From NCBI GenBank assembly GCA_028875245.1, contig JAPPEU010000032.1, positions 1 through 57,264 of the forward strand: 57,264 nt of DNA, in the 5' to 3' direction. The position numbers and the translations under genes are program-made. The DNA is from Chloroflexota bacterium (GTDB lineage: Bacteria; Chloroflexota; Anaerolineae; Aggregatilineales; Phototrophicaceae). Of this stretch, positions 26,262 to 35,656 are shown in pieces. Under the pieces are notes generated by a model. That model ran no database searches. It was given only the letters and a program-made list of their open reading frames with translations, and was not told the DNA's origin. Within the stretch, counting starts at the first letter, position 1; each line of letters begins with the position of its first letter.

Positions 26262-27095
26262 TTAAAGCCCCCATATTACGCGGTAGAATGGCGCCTCGGG
26301 ATTCGCGATATTCAGCTCGGCAACAGGTATAGCGCGGCTGCTGTAATTCTCCGCCAGCACATCGTACAGTTTGACTTTCTCGCTCATGACAGCGGCCGAG
26401 TCGCTGCCCATCCATATTTGCCAACCCAATTCATTTGTCCAGCCAAGACCGTGCACGGGATGGAAACTCAGGTGCTCTCCTTCGGGCAGAATCTCCTTGA
26501 GTTTCAGCGCGCCCAACACCATGTCGCCGGTGAAATCTTCGGCGCGGGGCATGGGCCCGCCGTAATCGCCCGCCGCGAGATGAATATGCAGCAGATTCGG
26601 CATCTCGGCGCGGGCCGGCATCGCCCGTCCCTGTATGTCGAGCCAGGTTTCGCCGGCGGCGTCTGCCCAGATGAGGGTGGGCTGCCTTTCTTGCACGATG
26701 ATCGTTATCAGGTTTGGCGGCCATCCAAGCTCTACCGAGATATCCGCGATCGAAGGCGAACGCAATACGCTTTGATGAATTTCTTCCGGGTCCAGCCAGA
26801 ACATGTGAAAATCGGCGATATCGGCAAAGGCGAAGACCTCCTCGCGGTTTACATAATCGTTGCCGCGGACCTGTATCGACCGCACATAGAATACATCGCT
26901 GGAAAAGAACAGAACGAGTATCACCCCGAACAGGACAAACATAAACGCGCTGGTCAAGCGCCAACGTGAAAATGCCCGCCTGCGTCGGCCGCGCGCCGGC
27001 GCCGCCCGCTTGGGCGCCGTACCGGGCGCAAACCGATGCAGCACGCCGGGCGGTCGATCCGGTTGCCGTCTATGAGCTTGAACGTGACTAAGCAC
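26262..27095 (-). CDS. ftsQ: Cell division protein FtsQ/DivIB
   Basis: This 277-residue bitopic protein of the divisome core bridges early and late proteins. A basic cytoplasmic N-terminus of about 48 residues precedes one membrane helix (SAFMFVLFGVILVLFF). A POTRA domain beginning VRSIQVRGNDYVNREEVFAF is followed by the beta domain (ITIIVQERQPTLIW). The start is a GTG at 27095 with a weak ribosome site; another GTG lies 17 codons in. It sits in the standard place between murB and ftsA. Confidence 0.93.
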   Translation of the reverse strand: MLSHVQAHRRQPDRPPGVLHRFAPGTAPKRAAPARGRRRRAFSRWRLTSAFMFVLFGVILVLFFSSDVFYVRSIQVRGNDYVNREEVFAFADIADFHMFWLDPEEIHQSVLRSPSIADISVELGWPPNLITIIVQERQPTLIWADAAGETWLDIQGRAMPARAEMPNLLHIHLAAGDYGGPMPRAEDFTGDMVLGALKLKEILPEGEHLSFHPVHGLGWTNELGWQIWMGSDSAAVMSEKVKLYDVLAENYSSRAIPVAELNIANPEAPFYRVIWGL

Positions 27096-27193
27096 TCGGG
27101 GTCTTCCAAAGGCTGCTTGATGCCGCCGTCGTTCAATTCGGTATTCAGTGTACTATTGCTCAAAATAGGGCGCAAACGGCCTGGCGCGCAATA

Positions 27194-28111
27194 TCAATCC
27201 CATTCGCCGAGCAGCTGAATCTCAAGCTCCAGCGACAGACCGAAGACTTCTTTGACCCGTTCGCGCACCAGGCAAATGAGTTGATAGTAGTCGCGAGCGC
27301 TGGCGGCGGCGCCCGAATTGATGAAGAAATTTGCGTGGACGGGGGAGACTTGCACCGAACCGACGCGGGCCCCTTTCAGCCCAGCCGCCTCCACCAGACG
27401 GCCGGCAAAGTCCCCGGGCGGGTTCTTGAAGATGCTGCCAAGGCTGGCGCCCGCCGGCTGCGTGCGGCGCCGGAAATCATTGTTGCGCTCCATCCGCTTC
27501 TGAATCGCCGTTGGATCGTCGCGTTCTAAAAGGAAGCGCGCCTGTTTGATGAAGAAGCGTTTGTCCGCCTGCTCTTTCAACTGCGAATGGCGGTAAGCGT
27601 AGTCCAATTCCTCAGCTTCGTACCAGCGCTCGCCGCCCATGGCTCCGATCACAAAGGCGCTCGTCAGAAAGCTGGCGACATCTCCCCCGTGCGCGCCGGC
27701 GTTGTTGACGACGGCGCCTCCGACCGTTCCGGGCACGGCGATCGCCCACTCCATGCCGCTGAGCCCGTTCTCCTGGCAATAGCGGGCGAGGCGAATGAGA
27801 TTGGTTCCGCTGCTGGCGCTGACGATGGCCTCATCAGCTTCATCTTCGTGGCTGATTTCTGTTGCTCGATTGATGATGGTTAAGCCGCGGATGCCGGCGT
27901 CAGACACAAGCACATTGGCGCCGCCGCCGATGACGGTCACATCGATTCCCTCCCGCCAAGCCCAGCGCATGAGTTGAAGCGCGGCGCCGTAAGCGGGATC
28001 TTTCGCGATGTATAGATAGTCGGCAGGCCCCCCGAGACGCGCAGCGGTATAACGCGCCAAGGGCCGGATTTCTTGCAGCCCTTCCATCAAGGGCGGCTCC
28101 AGCGCCGACAT
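27194..28111 (-). CDS. murB: UDP-N-acetylenolpyruvoylglucosamine reductase
   Basis: This 305-residue FAD enzyme makes UDP-MurNAc with NADPH. The FAD-binding phrases [17 protein letters not shown] and [26 protein letters not shown] are clear. The catalytic Ser lies in [11 protein letters not shown], and the C-terminal [13 protein letters not shown] is typical. Length and the absence of a long tyrosine loop suggest the type II form. It begins 5 nt after murC and is part of the dcw operon. Confidence 0.97.
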   Translation of the reverse strand: MSALEPPLMEGLQEIRPLARYTAARLGGPADYLYIAKDPAYGAALQLMRWAWREGIDVTVIGGGANVLVSDAGIRGLTIINRATEISHEDEADEAIVSASSGTNLIRLARYCQENGLSGMEWAIAVPGTVGGAVVNNAGAHGGDVASFLTSAFVIGAMGGERWYEAEELDYAYRHSQLKEQADKRFFIKQARFLLERDDPTAIQKRMERNNDFRRRTQPAGASLGSIFKNPPGDFAGRLVEAAGLKGARVGSVQVSPVHANFFINSGAAASARDYYQLICLVRERVKEVFGLSLELEIQLLGEWD

Positions 28112-28116
28112 CGGGC

Positions 28117-29526
28117 CTAGTACCCCGCGTCGAGAAACATATCGGCGATGAGATTGGCGTCGCCCGCGCTGAAAATCAGCAGGACAGCCGGCGGCCGGAC
28201 GCGGCGGATCAGCGCGTCGACGGCATCCTCGAATGTGGGAACGTATGATGCCGAGCGATGCGACGCCATGGCCTCGGCCAATGCCTCGCTCGTGATGCCT
28301 TCAATCGGCGCTTCACGGGCGGCGTAAATGGGCGTGAGGAGGACGGAATCCGCCTCCGCGAAGGCATTGACGAAGCCGGACCAGAATTGCTGGATTCGCG
28401 AATATGTATGCGGCTGCCAGATCGCCCAGATTTGATGCCCGTGATAGCGCAGCCGAGCGGCCTCGATATTGACTTTGATTTCCGTGGGGTGGTGCGCGTA
28501 GTCGTCGATCACGATCACGCCGTCGCGTTCGCCGCGGATTTCAAAGCGGCGCGCCGTCGCCCGGAAGCTTTGCAGAAATCGGGCGCTTTCCTCAGGGCTC
28601 ACGCCGCGTTTGTCGGCCGCGATTATGGCCGCCAGCGCATTGAGCGCATTGTGCCCGCCGGGCAGGCCCAGCCGGAGCGCCGCCCGCGGGCTGCCATGCT
28701 GCTCAAGTGTGGCTGTCACGGTCCCGCCGGTGTCTCCCATATCAATCAGCCGCCAATCCGCCGCCGGATTCTCCATGCCGTAGGTCGTCGCCATGCCGCC
28801 GGCCCGCCGCCGTTCATCAGCCAATAAAAGCGCGGCATCGTCATCGGCGCAAGCGACCAGGTCGCCGCCCGGCGCCAGACGGTTGACAAATTGGCGGAAG
28901 GCGTCCCGCATCTCAACTTCTGTTTTGAAGAAGTCAGGATGGTCGTGCTCTATATTGGTGACGATGGCTAGATCAGGCTGCAAACCGTGAAACATATTGT
29001 CGTATTCATCGGCTTCGATGACGAAAGACGGGCCCGCTCCAAGGCCCGCGTTCAAGCCCGATCCCGCCAGCTGGCCGCCGACGATGAAGCTTGGGTCTTT
29101 GCCCGCGCTATTCAAGATATGGATGATCATGGATGTCGTCGTCGTCTTGCCATGGGCGCCGGCCACGGCAATCGTATCGCTGTCCCGCAGGACTGCCCCG
29201 ATGAAGGCTTTGCGATTGTATACGGGAATGTTCAGCGCGCGCGCTGCTTGAATCTCAACGTGATTTGCCGCCGCCGCCGATGTCGCCAGGACGATGTCCG
29301 CGCCTTGGACGTAACGCGCGTCATGACCGCGGTAAACGCGCGCGCCGTCCGCCGCCAAAGCCGCCGTTAGGGGACCTCCCTGCAAATCCGAGCCGCTGAC
29401 CGCGTAGCCGCGCTCCAGCAAAATCCGCGCGATTGCCGAGAGGCCGGCCCCGCCGATCCCGATGAAGTGAATGCGCTGCCCGGGTTGCAGTTGCGCCATT
29501 TCGCTCGCAAGCCTTCCTTTGATCAT
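28117..29526 (-). CDS. murC: UDP-N-acetylmuramate--L-alanine ligase
   Basis: This 469-residue Mur ligase adds the first amino acid to UDP-MurNAc using ATP. The order is a Rossmann domain (IHFIGIGGAGLSAIARILLERGY), the P-loop GAHGKTTTTSM, the central domain (NIEHDHPDFF) and a C-terminal domain with VIDDYAHHPTEIKVN, the MurC-specific His pair. It lies between the CvpA-like pair and murB. All catalytic features are present. Confidence 0.97.
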   Translation of the reverse strand: MIKGRLASEMAQLQPGQRIHFIGIGGAGLSAIARILLERGYAVSGSDLQGGPLTAALAADGARVYRGHDARYVQGADIVLATSAAAANHVEIQAARALNIPVYNRKAFIGAVLRDSDTIAVAGAHGKTTTTSMIIHILNSAGKDPSFIVGGQLAGSGLNAGLGAGPSFVIEADEYDNMFHGLQPDLAIVTNIEHDHPDFFKTEVEMRDAFRQFVNRLAPGGDLVACADDDAALLLADERRRAGGMATTYGMENPAADWRLIDMGDTGGTVTATLEQHGSPRAALRLGLPGGHNALNALAAIIAADKRGVSPEESARFLQSFRATARRFEIRGERDGVIVIDDYAHHPTEIKVNIEAARLRYHGHQIWAIWQPHTYSRIQQFWSGFVNAFAEADSVLLTPIYAAREAPIEGITSEALAEAMASHRSASYVPTFEDAVDALIRRVRPPAVLLIFSAGDANLIADMFLDAGY

Positions 29527-29539
29527 AATACAAATCGCA

Positions 29540-30067
29540 TTAAGTGAATATCATGACGACCGCCAGAATGGCGAGAACGGAGAGGGCAAGCAGGCCCCCG
29601 CCCCCGGCCAGGCCGCCGCCGAGCAGGACGACAGGCAGCGCGCCCGCGCCCAGAAAACTGACCGATGCATCGGCCGGCGCCGACAGCAGCTGCGGAAAGG
29701 GATAGCGGTTGATATCCAGAAAATACCAGGTCGAGCCGGCAAAAATGTAGCCATTGAAGAAACCGACCGCGCCGCCGAAAATCATGTCTCTCAGTTTGCC
29801 CCCTTGCGCATCTTCGCGGAAGGCCATCCGGCTGCGATAAGACAGCCGGATCGCGCCCAGGTAAAGCGCCATCTGCAAGAGAAAGCGCTGCTCGTCAGTC
29901 AGCAGAAGATACAGGCTGCCTCGCAGCAGGCTGTCGAATTGAAAGATGGCGAAGAAGCCGAGCAGGATCCCGGGCGTGCCCAGCAATTCGCGCCGCCAGC
30001 CGCGCAGCGCCCCCACGAGCGCAAAGAACACGGCGGCCGTCCACATCAACGAGAGCAGGCTAATCAT
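29540..30067 (-). CDS. CvpA-like membrane protein (copy 1)
   Basis: This 175-residue protein has four predicted membrane helices and opens with a helix followed by GALRGWRRELLGTPGILLGFFAIFQFD, resembling the RGW-E-GI-LG pattern of CvpA (colicin V production) proteins. It then has SYRSRMAFRED, a Gly-rich segment (GGAVGFFNGYIFAGSTWYF) and a hydrophobic C-terminus. The neighbour at 30088 shares this plan residue by residue, so the two are paralogues. They sit inside the dcw cluster between murG and murC, where no standard division gene of this kind is found. CvpA-type proteins influence envelope integrity; a role here is only inferred. Confidence 0.7.
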   Translation of the reverse strand: MISLLSLMWTAAVFFALVGALRGWRRELLGTPGILLGFFAIFQFDSLLRGSLYLLLTDEQRFLLQMALYLGAIRLSYRSRMAFREDAQGGKLRDMIFGGAVGFFNGYIFAGSTWYFLDINRYPFPQLLSAPADASVSFLGAGALPVVLLGGGLAGGGGLLALSVLAILAVVMIFT

Positions 30068-30087
30068 GCGTGAATCCGAATATGCGC

Positions 30088-30633
30088 CTAAATCAACACC
30101 AGCACAGTAATAAACAAGGCAATAACCGTCAGCGACAGCAGCTCCCCCGGCGTTCCCGGCCCGCTCGCCAGGACGAATAGCGGCAAATTGCTCACCGTGC
30201 CTTGACTGAGCGAACTGGCCGCTGGCGCTTCAATATAGGGAGCGAGCGGGTAGTCGTTGATATGCATGAAGTACCAGACGGAACCGCTGAGCAAATAGCC
30301 GTTGAGCGCGCCAACGATGCCGCCCAGCGCTTTCGATTGCAGCGCGTCGCGCCCCGTATTGTCAGGCTCGCTGCCCCCGCCGCCCCTGAGCGCCCGCGTT
30401 TGATAGGCGAAAAAAGCGATGATCAGCAAGACCGCGCATTGAAACAGAAACTTCCCGCCAGCCGAGACATTCGCCAGCACTTGCTCCCGAAGGACGGCGT
30501 CAAACTGATGCAGGGCGAACAGACCAAGCGTGATGCCCGCCATTGCGATAACCTCTTTGGTCCAGCCGCGCCCCAGGCCGATCGCAGCGAAGACCAGGAC
30601 GAAGAGCCAGACGAGCGTCGCCAGTTCGAGCAT
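30088..30633 (-). CDS. CvpA-like membrane protein (copy 2)
   Basis: This 181-residue protein has four predicted helices. GLGRGWTKEVIAMAGITLGLFALHQFD aligns with the start of the copy at 29540. AYQTRALRG, GIVGALNGYLLSGSVWYFMHINDYPL and the hydrophobic end also correspond (WYFLDINRYPF in copy 1). The shared WYF-IN-YP motif ahead of a Pro/Ala-rich external loop is the most specific common feature. It starts 2 nt after murG ends, and copy 1 follows after 20 nt, so the pair is embedded in the cluster transcript. Confidence 0.7.
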   Translation of the reverse strand: MLELATLVWLFVLVFAAIGLGRGWTKEVIAMAGITLGLFALHQFDAVLREQVLANVSAGGKFLFQCAVLLIIAFFAYQTRALRGGGGSEPDNTGRDALQSKALGGIVGALNGYLLSGSVWYFMHINDYPLAPYIEAPAASSLSQGTVSNLPLFVLASGPGTPGELLSLTVIALFITVLVLI

Positions 30634-30634
30634 G

Positions 30635-31738
30635 TCAGGCGCCGCCCGTTTTGATTAGCAGCTTGGCCAGATTGGCGGCTCCGTCGGGGTTCGCCAGCGT
30701 CCGCGAGCGCCTGCCCATCTCGCGGAGACGCGCCTCGTCCTGCATCAGATTGGTGATTTCATCATACAGCCTGGCCGGCAGGTCTTCGTCATTCAGCCGG
30801 ATGGCCGCGCCGCGATCGCTGAGGTAATCGGCATTCACTTTCTGATAGCGCCAGGCATAAGGGTAGGGTACGAGTATCGCCGGCAAGCCGAATAGCGGCA
30901 GTTCAGCCAGGGTGCTGGCGCCGGCGCGGCAAAGCGCCAGATCAGCGGCGGCGAATGCCAAAGCCATATCGTCATGCAAATAAGGAAAGGCCTGATAATC
31001 GGGATGCGCTTGCAAGTCGCCCGCCTCCCGCATGGCGCGCTCCCAATCCAACTCGCCAGTGACATGCAGGATCTGGATGCCGTCGGCCACGAGGCGCCCG
31101 AGCTGCTCGCCCAGGGCGATATTGATGCTGCGCGCGCCGCGGCTGCCGCCGAAGACCAACAGGGTCTTGCGCGAGGCATCCAGCTTGAAGCGTTCGAGCG
31201 CCTGTTCCCGCGTGGCGTTCAGGCGGTTTTCCTGCAATGGGTAGCCCACCACGATCGTTTTGCCTTGCGGGAAATAGCGCGCCGATGCCTCGACCGTGAT
31301 GGCGACCTTCGCCGCAAATCGCTGCAGGACTTTAATCGTCAATCCCGGTTCGATATCGGGCAGATAGAGAATGGCGGGAATGCGGAGCATGCGCGCGCCC
31401 AAAGCCACGGGCAGGTTCGCCCAGCCGCCGGTCAGCAGAATCACATCAGGGTTTATCCGCATGAGCTTGATCAGCGCTTGCCCAGTGCCGATTTTCAGCT
31501 TGACGAGGCTGACCAACGCGCGCAGCGGATGCACGCCGTGCAGCGGGCCGGCCAAAACTTGGTGACAGCCGCTGAAGCCGAGCGCCGATTCCCGAACCAG
31601 CGCCACTTCCATGCCGCCGGCCGCGCCCACAAAATACAGTTGGCGCGCCTCACTGCTGTCCCGCAACAGTGCTTGGGCGGTCGCCAGCGCGGGATACACG
31701 TGCCCGCCGGTTCCGCCAGCTCCGATCAAAACTCGCAA
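30635..31738 (-). CDS. murG: Lipid II synthase MurG
   Basis: This 367-residue GT28 glycosyltransferase adds GlcNAc to lipid I at the inner membrane face to give lipid II. The N-terminal loop IGAGGTGGHVYPALATAQAL binds the donor phosphate. VFGGSRGARSIN and the C-terminal RAGASTLAELPLFGLPAILVPYP complete the signature. Its first 89 nt overlap the end of ftsW in another frame, an unusually long overlap. Confidence 0.97.
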   Translation of the reverse strand: MRVLIGAGGTGGHVYPALATAQALLRDSSEARQLYFVGAAGGMEVALVRESALGFSGCHQVLAGPLHGVHPLRALVSLVKLKIGTGQALIKLMRINPDVILLTGGWANLPVALGARMLRIPAILYLPDIEPGLTIKVLQRFAAKVAITVEASARYFPQGKTIVVGYPLQENRLNATREQALERFKLDASRKTLLVFGGSRGARSINIALGEQLGRLVADGIQILHVTGELDWERAMREAGDLQAHPDYQAFPYLHDDMALAFAAADLALCRAGASTLAELPLFGLPAILVPYPYAWRYQKVNADYLSDRGAAIRLNDEDLPARLYDEITNLMQDEARLREMGRRSRTLANPDGAANLAKLLIKTGGA

Positions 31739-32972
31739 TGTCGCTTCTCCGTTCAGAGCTTGCCTTCTGCCGGGTCGCTACTCGATTGACGCTCAGCATC
31801 AAACCGACTCCGATCATCACCACCATCAGCGAGGACCCGCCGAAGCTGATGAACGGGAGCGGCACGCCGGTGGACGGTATCGCGCCGGTCATGACGGCGA
31901 TATTGAGCAGCGCCTGAATGATCACCCAGGAGGTGAAGCCGACGCAGAGCAGGGAGCCAAAACTGTCTTGCGCCCGGCGCGCCAGTTGGAAGCCGCGGAT
32001 GGCGAAGACAATGTAGAGCGTCACCACAATGGCCGCGCCCAAGACGCCCAATTCCTCACCAATGATGGCGAAGATGCTGTCCGTATGGGGCGCCGGCAGC
32101 GCGCCGAATTTCTGTTCCGAATGCCCGATGCCCACCCCAAACCAGCCGCCGCGCAAGAAGGCTGTTATCGCTTGCAGCGTGTGGTAATCCGATAAAGTCA
32201 CGTCATTAAAGCCGGCGACGAAATCGGCGATGCGGCGCTGGGCATAGGGCCAGCTCTCGATAACGACCAGGCTCACCGCGCCGGCAATGCCGCTGACGGC
32301 AGCCATTTGCACCAGATTGGCGCCCGCCACAAAATACATGACGCTGGCGGTCAGCGCGACAATCGCGGCCGAACTGATGTCGGGCTGGTCCACAATCAAA
32401 AAACTGACCGTGCCGACGACTATCAAGAAGGGCAGCAGACCGTGAAAGACGCTGTCAACTCGTGTATTCTTCGAGCCGAGCCAGGCCGCCATGTATAGCA
32501 CAATGATGAACTCCGCCAGCTCGCCCGGCTGAAACCTTCCGCCGGCGAAGGAACGCTGGGCGCCGAATCTCACCTCGCCGAATTCCAATACCGCGACCAG
32601 CAAAACGATCGTCATAAGCAGCAGCCAGAAGGCGAACCGCTTCCAAAAGCGATAATCCACGGTGGCGAAGATTATCAGCGCCAGGATGGCCAAAACAACA
32701 TTTCTCAAGTGCTCCTCAACGAAGAAACCGGACGCGCTGCCGTAGGTATTGTTGCTCCAATCCCAGGTGGAGCTGAACACCATCAAGGATCCAATGGCCA
32801 GCAGCAGGACGACCACCGCCACCATCGGCTTGTCCAACGTGGCCAAGAGGCGCCGCCGTTGAAAACTGACAGAACGGGGTCCCTCGTCATCGGTGACGGC
32901 GAAGCCCGCGCCGCGGCGAATCCTGCGGCGGATGCGCCTTTGCCGGGCGTCATGAATGGCGCGCTCAGTCAT
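31650..32972 (-). CDS. ftsW: Septal peptidoglycan polymerase FtsW
   Basis: This 440-residue SEDS-family glycosyltransferase polymerises lipid II at the septum with its partner FtsI. A basic cytoplasmic N-terminus of about 45 residues precedes ten membrane helices. The catalytic region LPAPHTDSIFAIIGEELGVLG retains the essential Asp, and GVPLPFISFGGSSLM is the family signature. The last 30 residues (DIASFDRSW and onward) are encoded over the start of murG in another frame, so this tail is probably not conserved. murD lies 66 nt upstream. Confidence 0.97.
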   Translation of the reverse strand: MTERAIHDARQRRIRRRIRRGAGFAVTDDEGPRSVSFQRRRLLATLDKPMVAVVVLLLAIGSLMVFSSTWDWSNNTYGSASGFFVEEHLRNVVLAILALIIFATVDYRFWKRFAFWLLLMTIVLLVAVLEFGEVRFGAQRSFAGGRFQPGELAEFIIVLYMAAWLGSKNTRVDSVFHGLLPFLIVVGTVSFLIVDQPDISSAAIVALTASVMYFVAGANLVQMAAVSGIAGAVSLVVIESWPYAQRRIADFVAGFNDVTLSDYHTLQAITAFLRGGWFGVGIGHSEQKFGALPAPHTDSIFAIIGEELGVLGAAIVVTLYIVFAIRGFQLARRAQDSFGSLLCVGFTSWVIIQALLNIAVMTGAIPSTGVPLPFISFGGSSLMVVMIGVGLMLSVNRVATRQKASSERRSDIASFDRSWRNRRARVSRAGDRPSTVAGQQ

Positions 32973-33038
32973 GCAATCCCTTTTCCCAAGGCGGGCGATA
33001 TGATGCGCCGCCCCTGCAAGGCATGCAGGTATAAGCCA

Positions 33039-34448
33039 TTATAGTTGAGATACCAATTGACGAAAGTGCTCGCCGCGCTCAGCGAAATCCGCATAGGCGT
33101 CATAGCTGGTGCCGCCCGGCGAGAGCAGCACAATGTCACCGGCCTGCGCTACCGCCGCCGCTTGCTGTACTGCCTCCGCCAGCGATTGCGCTCGCGACAC
33201 TTGATCCGGGCCGACGCGCAGCTTGCCCAGAAGCCGCATCACCTTGGTCGCCACCTGCTTATCGCCTTCTTCGCCGAATACGACGATGTGACGCGCCTTG
33301 CGCAGCGCGAATTGAAGCGCTGTCTCCCAGGGCAAGTCCTTGTCCGCGCCGCCAATCAGCAGCACGAGCGGATCATCGTAACTGGCGAGGGCCGCCAAGA
33401 GGCGCTCCGGCGCAGTAGCGATGCTGTCATTCACCCAGGTGACGCCGGCCAGCGCGCGCACGGTTTCCAATCTATGTTCCACCGCTTTGAATCGGCGAAT
33501 CGCTTTGCGCATCACATCCGGCATGACGCCCGGTCGATCAATCGCCAGGCCCATCGATCCGGCGATGGCGCAAGCGGCCAGCGCATTCAAGACGTTGTGA
33601 TCGCCGCGCAGGGGGATGTCCTCGCGAACGCATACAACATGCGGGTTGGCGTCGTAGCTGGCGGAACCGGCGACAAGGAGCCGGCTGCCCAGCATGAAGG
33701 CGCCGTCCGGCACCATCTCGTAGCGGCTGAAAGCGGATAATTCTCCCGCTATGATTTGCTCAAAGGCTTTGCTGCCGGCGTCATCCCAACCGAGCACGGC
33801 CACATCGGCCGCCGTTTGATGACGCAGAATGTTGGCTTTGGCGGCGGCGTATCGCTCAAAACTGCCGTGTCTGTCGAGATGGTTTGGCGTCAGATTGAGC
33901 ACGGCGGACACGCGCGGGCTCAAGCTCATCAGCTCCAGTTGAAAGCTGGATAACTCCATGACGACGATATCATCCGCGTCGATCTTCGACAGGTCCTCGA
34001 TTAGCGGATTGCCGATATTGCCGCCCAGCCAAACCTTGTAACCCGCCTCCTCCACAATTTTGGCGACCAATGCGCTCGTCGTCGTTTTGCCGGCGCTGCC
34101 GGTAATGCCGATGACCGGCGCGGGACAGCGCTCGAGGAAGAGCTGCGCGTCATTGGTCAAGGGGATGCCGCGCTGCTGCGCCAACTGCAGAACAGGCAAA
34201 TCCAGCGGGACGCCGGCGGAGACGCAGATGCAGCGAGCGCCGATCAATGCGTCATCCGGATGCCCGCCCACAAAGAAGCGCACACCGGGATAATCGCGCC
34301 GCCGCAAGCCTAATGCTTTCGCGCCGCGGCTGTCCGTCACCGTGACTTCGGCGCCCACGCTCGGCAGCCAGCGGGCCAGCGCCCGGCCCTGGCGCCCAAA
34401 ACCGAAGATGACAACCCGCTTGCCGGCCAGGGCATCCCGCCCAACCAT
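33039..34448 (-). CDS. murD: UDP-N-acetylmuramoylalanine--D-glutamate ligase
   Basis: This 469-residue Mur ligase adds D-Glu to UDP-MurNAc-L-Ala. The N-terminal Rossmann domain (VVIFGFGRQGRALARWLPS) is followed by the ATP loop GITGSAGKTTTSALVAKI, LNLTPNHLDRHGSFERYAAAK (the MurD hallmark) and the C-terminal VNDSIATAPERLLAAL and LLSPGGTSYDAYADFAERG. A 169-nt gap carrying a hairpin separates it from mraY upstream. murE and murF, often adjacent, are absent. Confidence 0.97.
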   Translation of the reverse strand: MVGRDALAGKRVVIFGFGRQGRALARWLPSVGAEVTVTDSRGAKALGLRRRDYPGVRFFVGGHPDDALIGARCICVSAGVPLDLPVLQLAQQRGIPLTNDAQLFLERCPAPVIGITGSAGKTTTSALVAKIVEEAGYKVWLGGNIGNPLIEDLSKIDADDIVVMELSSFQLELMSLSPRVSAVLNLTPNHLDRHGSFERYAAAKANILRHQTAADVAVLGWDDAGSKAFEQIIAGELSAFSRYEMVPDGAFMLGSRLLVAGSASYDANPHVVCVREDIPLRGDHNVLNALAACAIAGSMGLAIDRPGVMPDVMRKAIRRFKAVEHRLETVRALAGVTWVNDSIATAPERLLAALASYDDPLVLLIGGADKDLPWETALQFALRKARHIVVFGEEGDKQVATKVMRLLGKLRVGPDQVSRAQSLAEAVQQAAAVAQAGDIVLLSPGGTSYDAYADFAERGEHFRQLVSQL

Positions 34449-34580
34449 ACCTCAATATCCGTCTACAGAATCGGCGAAACTGAGCAAACATCCTCAATTA
34501 TAGTGCAATGGACATTTGTGATACGACGCCAAAGCGCCAAATGTCAGAGGATGGGAGCCTTCTTTATGGGGAAATTGTGG

Positions 34581-34601
34581 GGGTGACTTGCCAGGTCGCC
34601 C
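34581..34601. repeat. Hairpin element, degenerate third copy
   Basis: GGGTGACTT (34581-34589), loop GCC, and AGGTCGCCC (34593-34601) form a 9-bp stem with two G-T pairs in the mraY-murD gap. The 9-bp stem and 3-nt loop match the elements at 39128 and 57179. There is no T-tract, so it does not look like a terminator. Confidence 0.5.
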
Positions 34602-34617
34602 GAACGCGCGCCAAACG

Positions 34618-35643
34618 CTACAGCAGCGCCAGCGCGACGCCGACGAATGCGCTCAGTATGCCGATCAGCCAAAAGCGCTGCACGATTTGCGTTTCGCTCC
34701 AGCCACCGAGTTCAAAGTGATGATGGATGGGTGTTCGGCGGAAGGGCCGTATGTCGACGCCATAAAAGCGGCGGCTGAACTTGGCCGAGGCGACTTGCAG
34801 GAGAACGCTTAAGATCTCCATGACCGGCACGATGGCGATGACCGGCAGCAGCAGCCATTGGCCCGTCATCACCGCAACTGTGCCGAGCGTCGCGCCCAGC
34901 GCCAGCGATCCGGTGTCGCCCATGAAGAGCTGCGCCGGGTGCGCGTTGTACCAGAGAAAGGCGAAGCAGGCGCCCACGATGACGAAGCACAGCTCCACCA
35001 TGAAGATCTGATCTTGCAGGAAGGCGATGACGCCATAAGCGCCGAATGCGCTGGCAGTGATGATGCCCGCCAGCCCATCCAGCCCGTCGGTCAAATTGGT
35101 CGCGTTGGATGTCGCCACGATGATGAAGGTGCTGATAGCGACGAAAAGCGCCGGATGCAGAGGTATAACCACGCTGATCAGCGGCAGTTCCAGGCTGTTG
35201 GCAAAGGAAAACTCGAAATAAGAAATGATTGTCGAGGCGCTGAGGGCCAATAGGATCTGAAAGGCGAATTTGGCCCGGCCTGACAGCCCTTCGCCAACAT
35301 TGCCGCGCGATGTCTGTATGCCTTCCCAATCATCAATCAAGCCGAGCATGGCAAAGCCAATAAGCACAATAATGGGCAGCAGAATGCTGCGCCCTTCACC
35401 GACCTCGACGATGCGCGAGATGTTGAGCGAAAGCGTCACCGCAATGGCCGGCAGGATAATCATGATCCCGCCCATCGTCGGCGTGCCGATCTTGTCGACA
35501 TGATGGCTGTCCATCAGCTCGGCGCGGATCTGCTTGCCCAGCTTGAAGCGATGCATAATCGCGACGAATGGACCGCCCCAGATGACGCCCAGCAAGAAGG
35601 TCGCCCCGCCCACACTGAGCGCCAGTGGTAATTGCCCGTCCAT
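34618..35643 (-). CDS. mraY: Phospho-N-acetylmuramoyl-pentapeptide-transferase
   Basis: This protein of about 341 residues is a ten-helix membrane enzyme that loads phospho-MurNAc-pentapeptide on undecaprenyl phosphate to make lipid I. The start MDGQLPLALSVGG at 35643 is chosen because the 25-codon extension overlaps ftsI and is not membrane-like. Conserved elements present: KIGTPTMGG, LIDDWEG, NATNLTDGLDGLAG, LFMGDTGSLALG and the loop RRTPIHHHFELGGW. All catalytic acidic residues are there. It starts 13 nt after ftsI. Confidence 0.97.
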   Translation of the reverse strand: MDGQLPLALSVGGATFLLGVIWGGPFVAIMHRFKLGKQIRAELMDSHHVDKIGTPTMGGIMIILPAIAVTLSLNISRIVEVGEGRSILLPIIVLIGFAMLGLIDDWEGIQTSRGNVGEGLSGRAKFAFQILLALSASTIISYFEFSFANSLELPLISVVIPLHPALFVAISTFIIVATSNATNLTDGLDGLAGIITASAFGAYGVIAFLQDQIFMVELCFVIVGACFAFLWYNAHPAQLFMGDTGSLALGATLGTVAVMTGQWLLLPVIAIVPVMEILSVLLQVASAKFSRRFYGVDIRPFRRTPIHHHFELGGWSETQIVQRFWLIGILSAFVGVALALL

Positions 35644-35656
35644 CTGCGGCCCTAAC

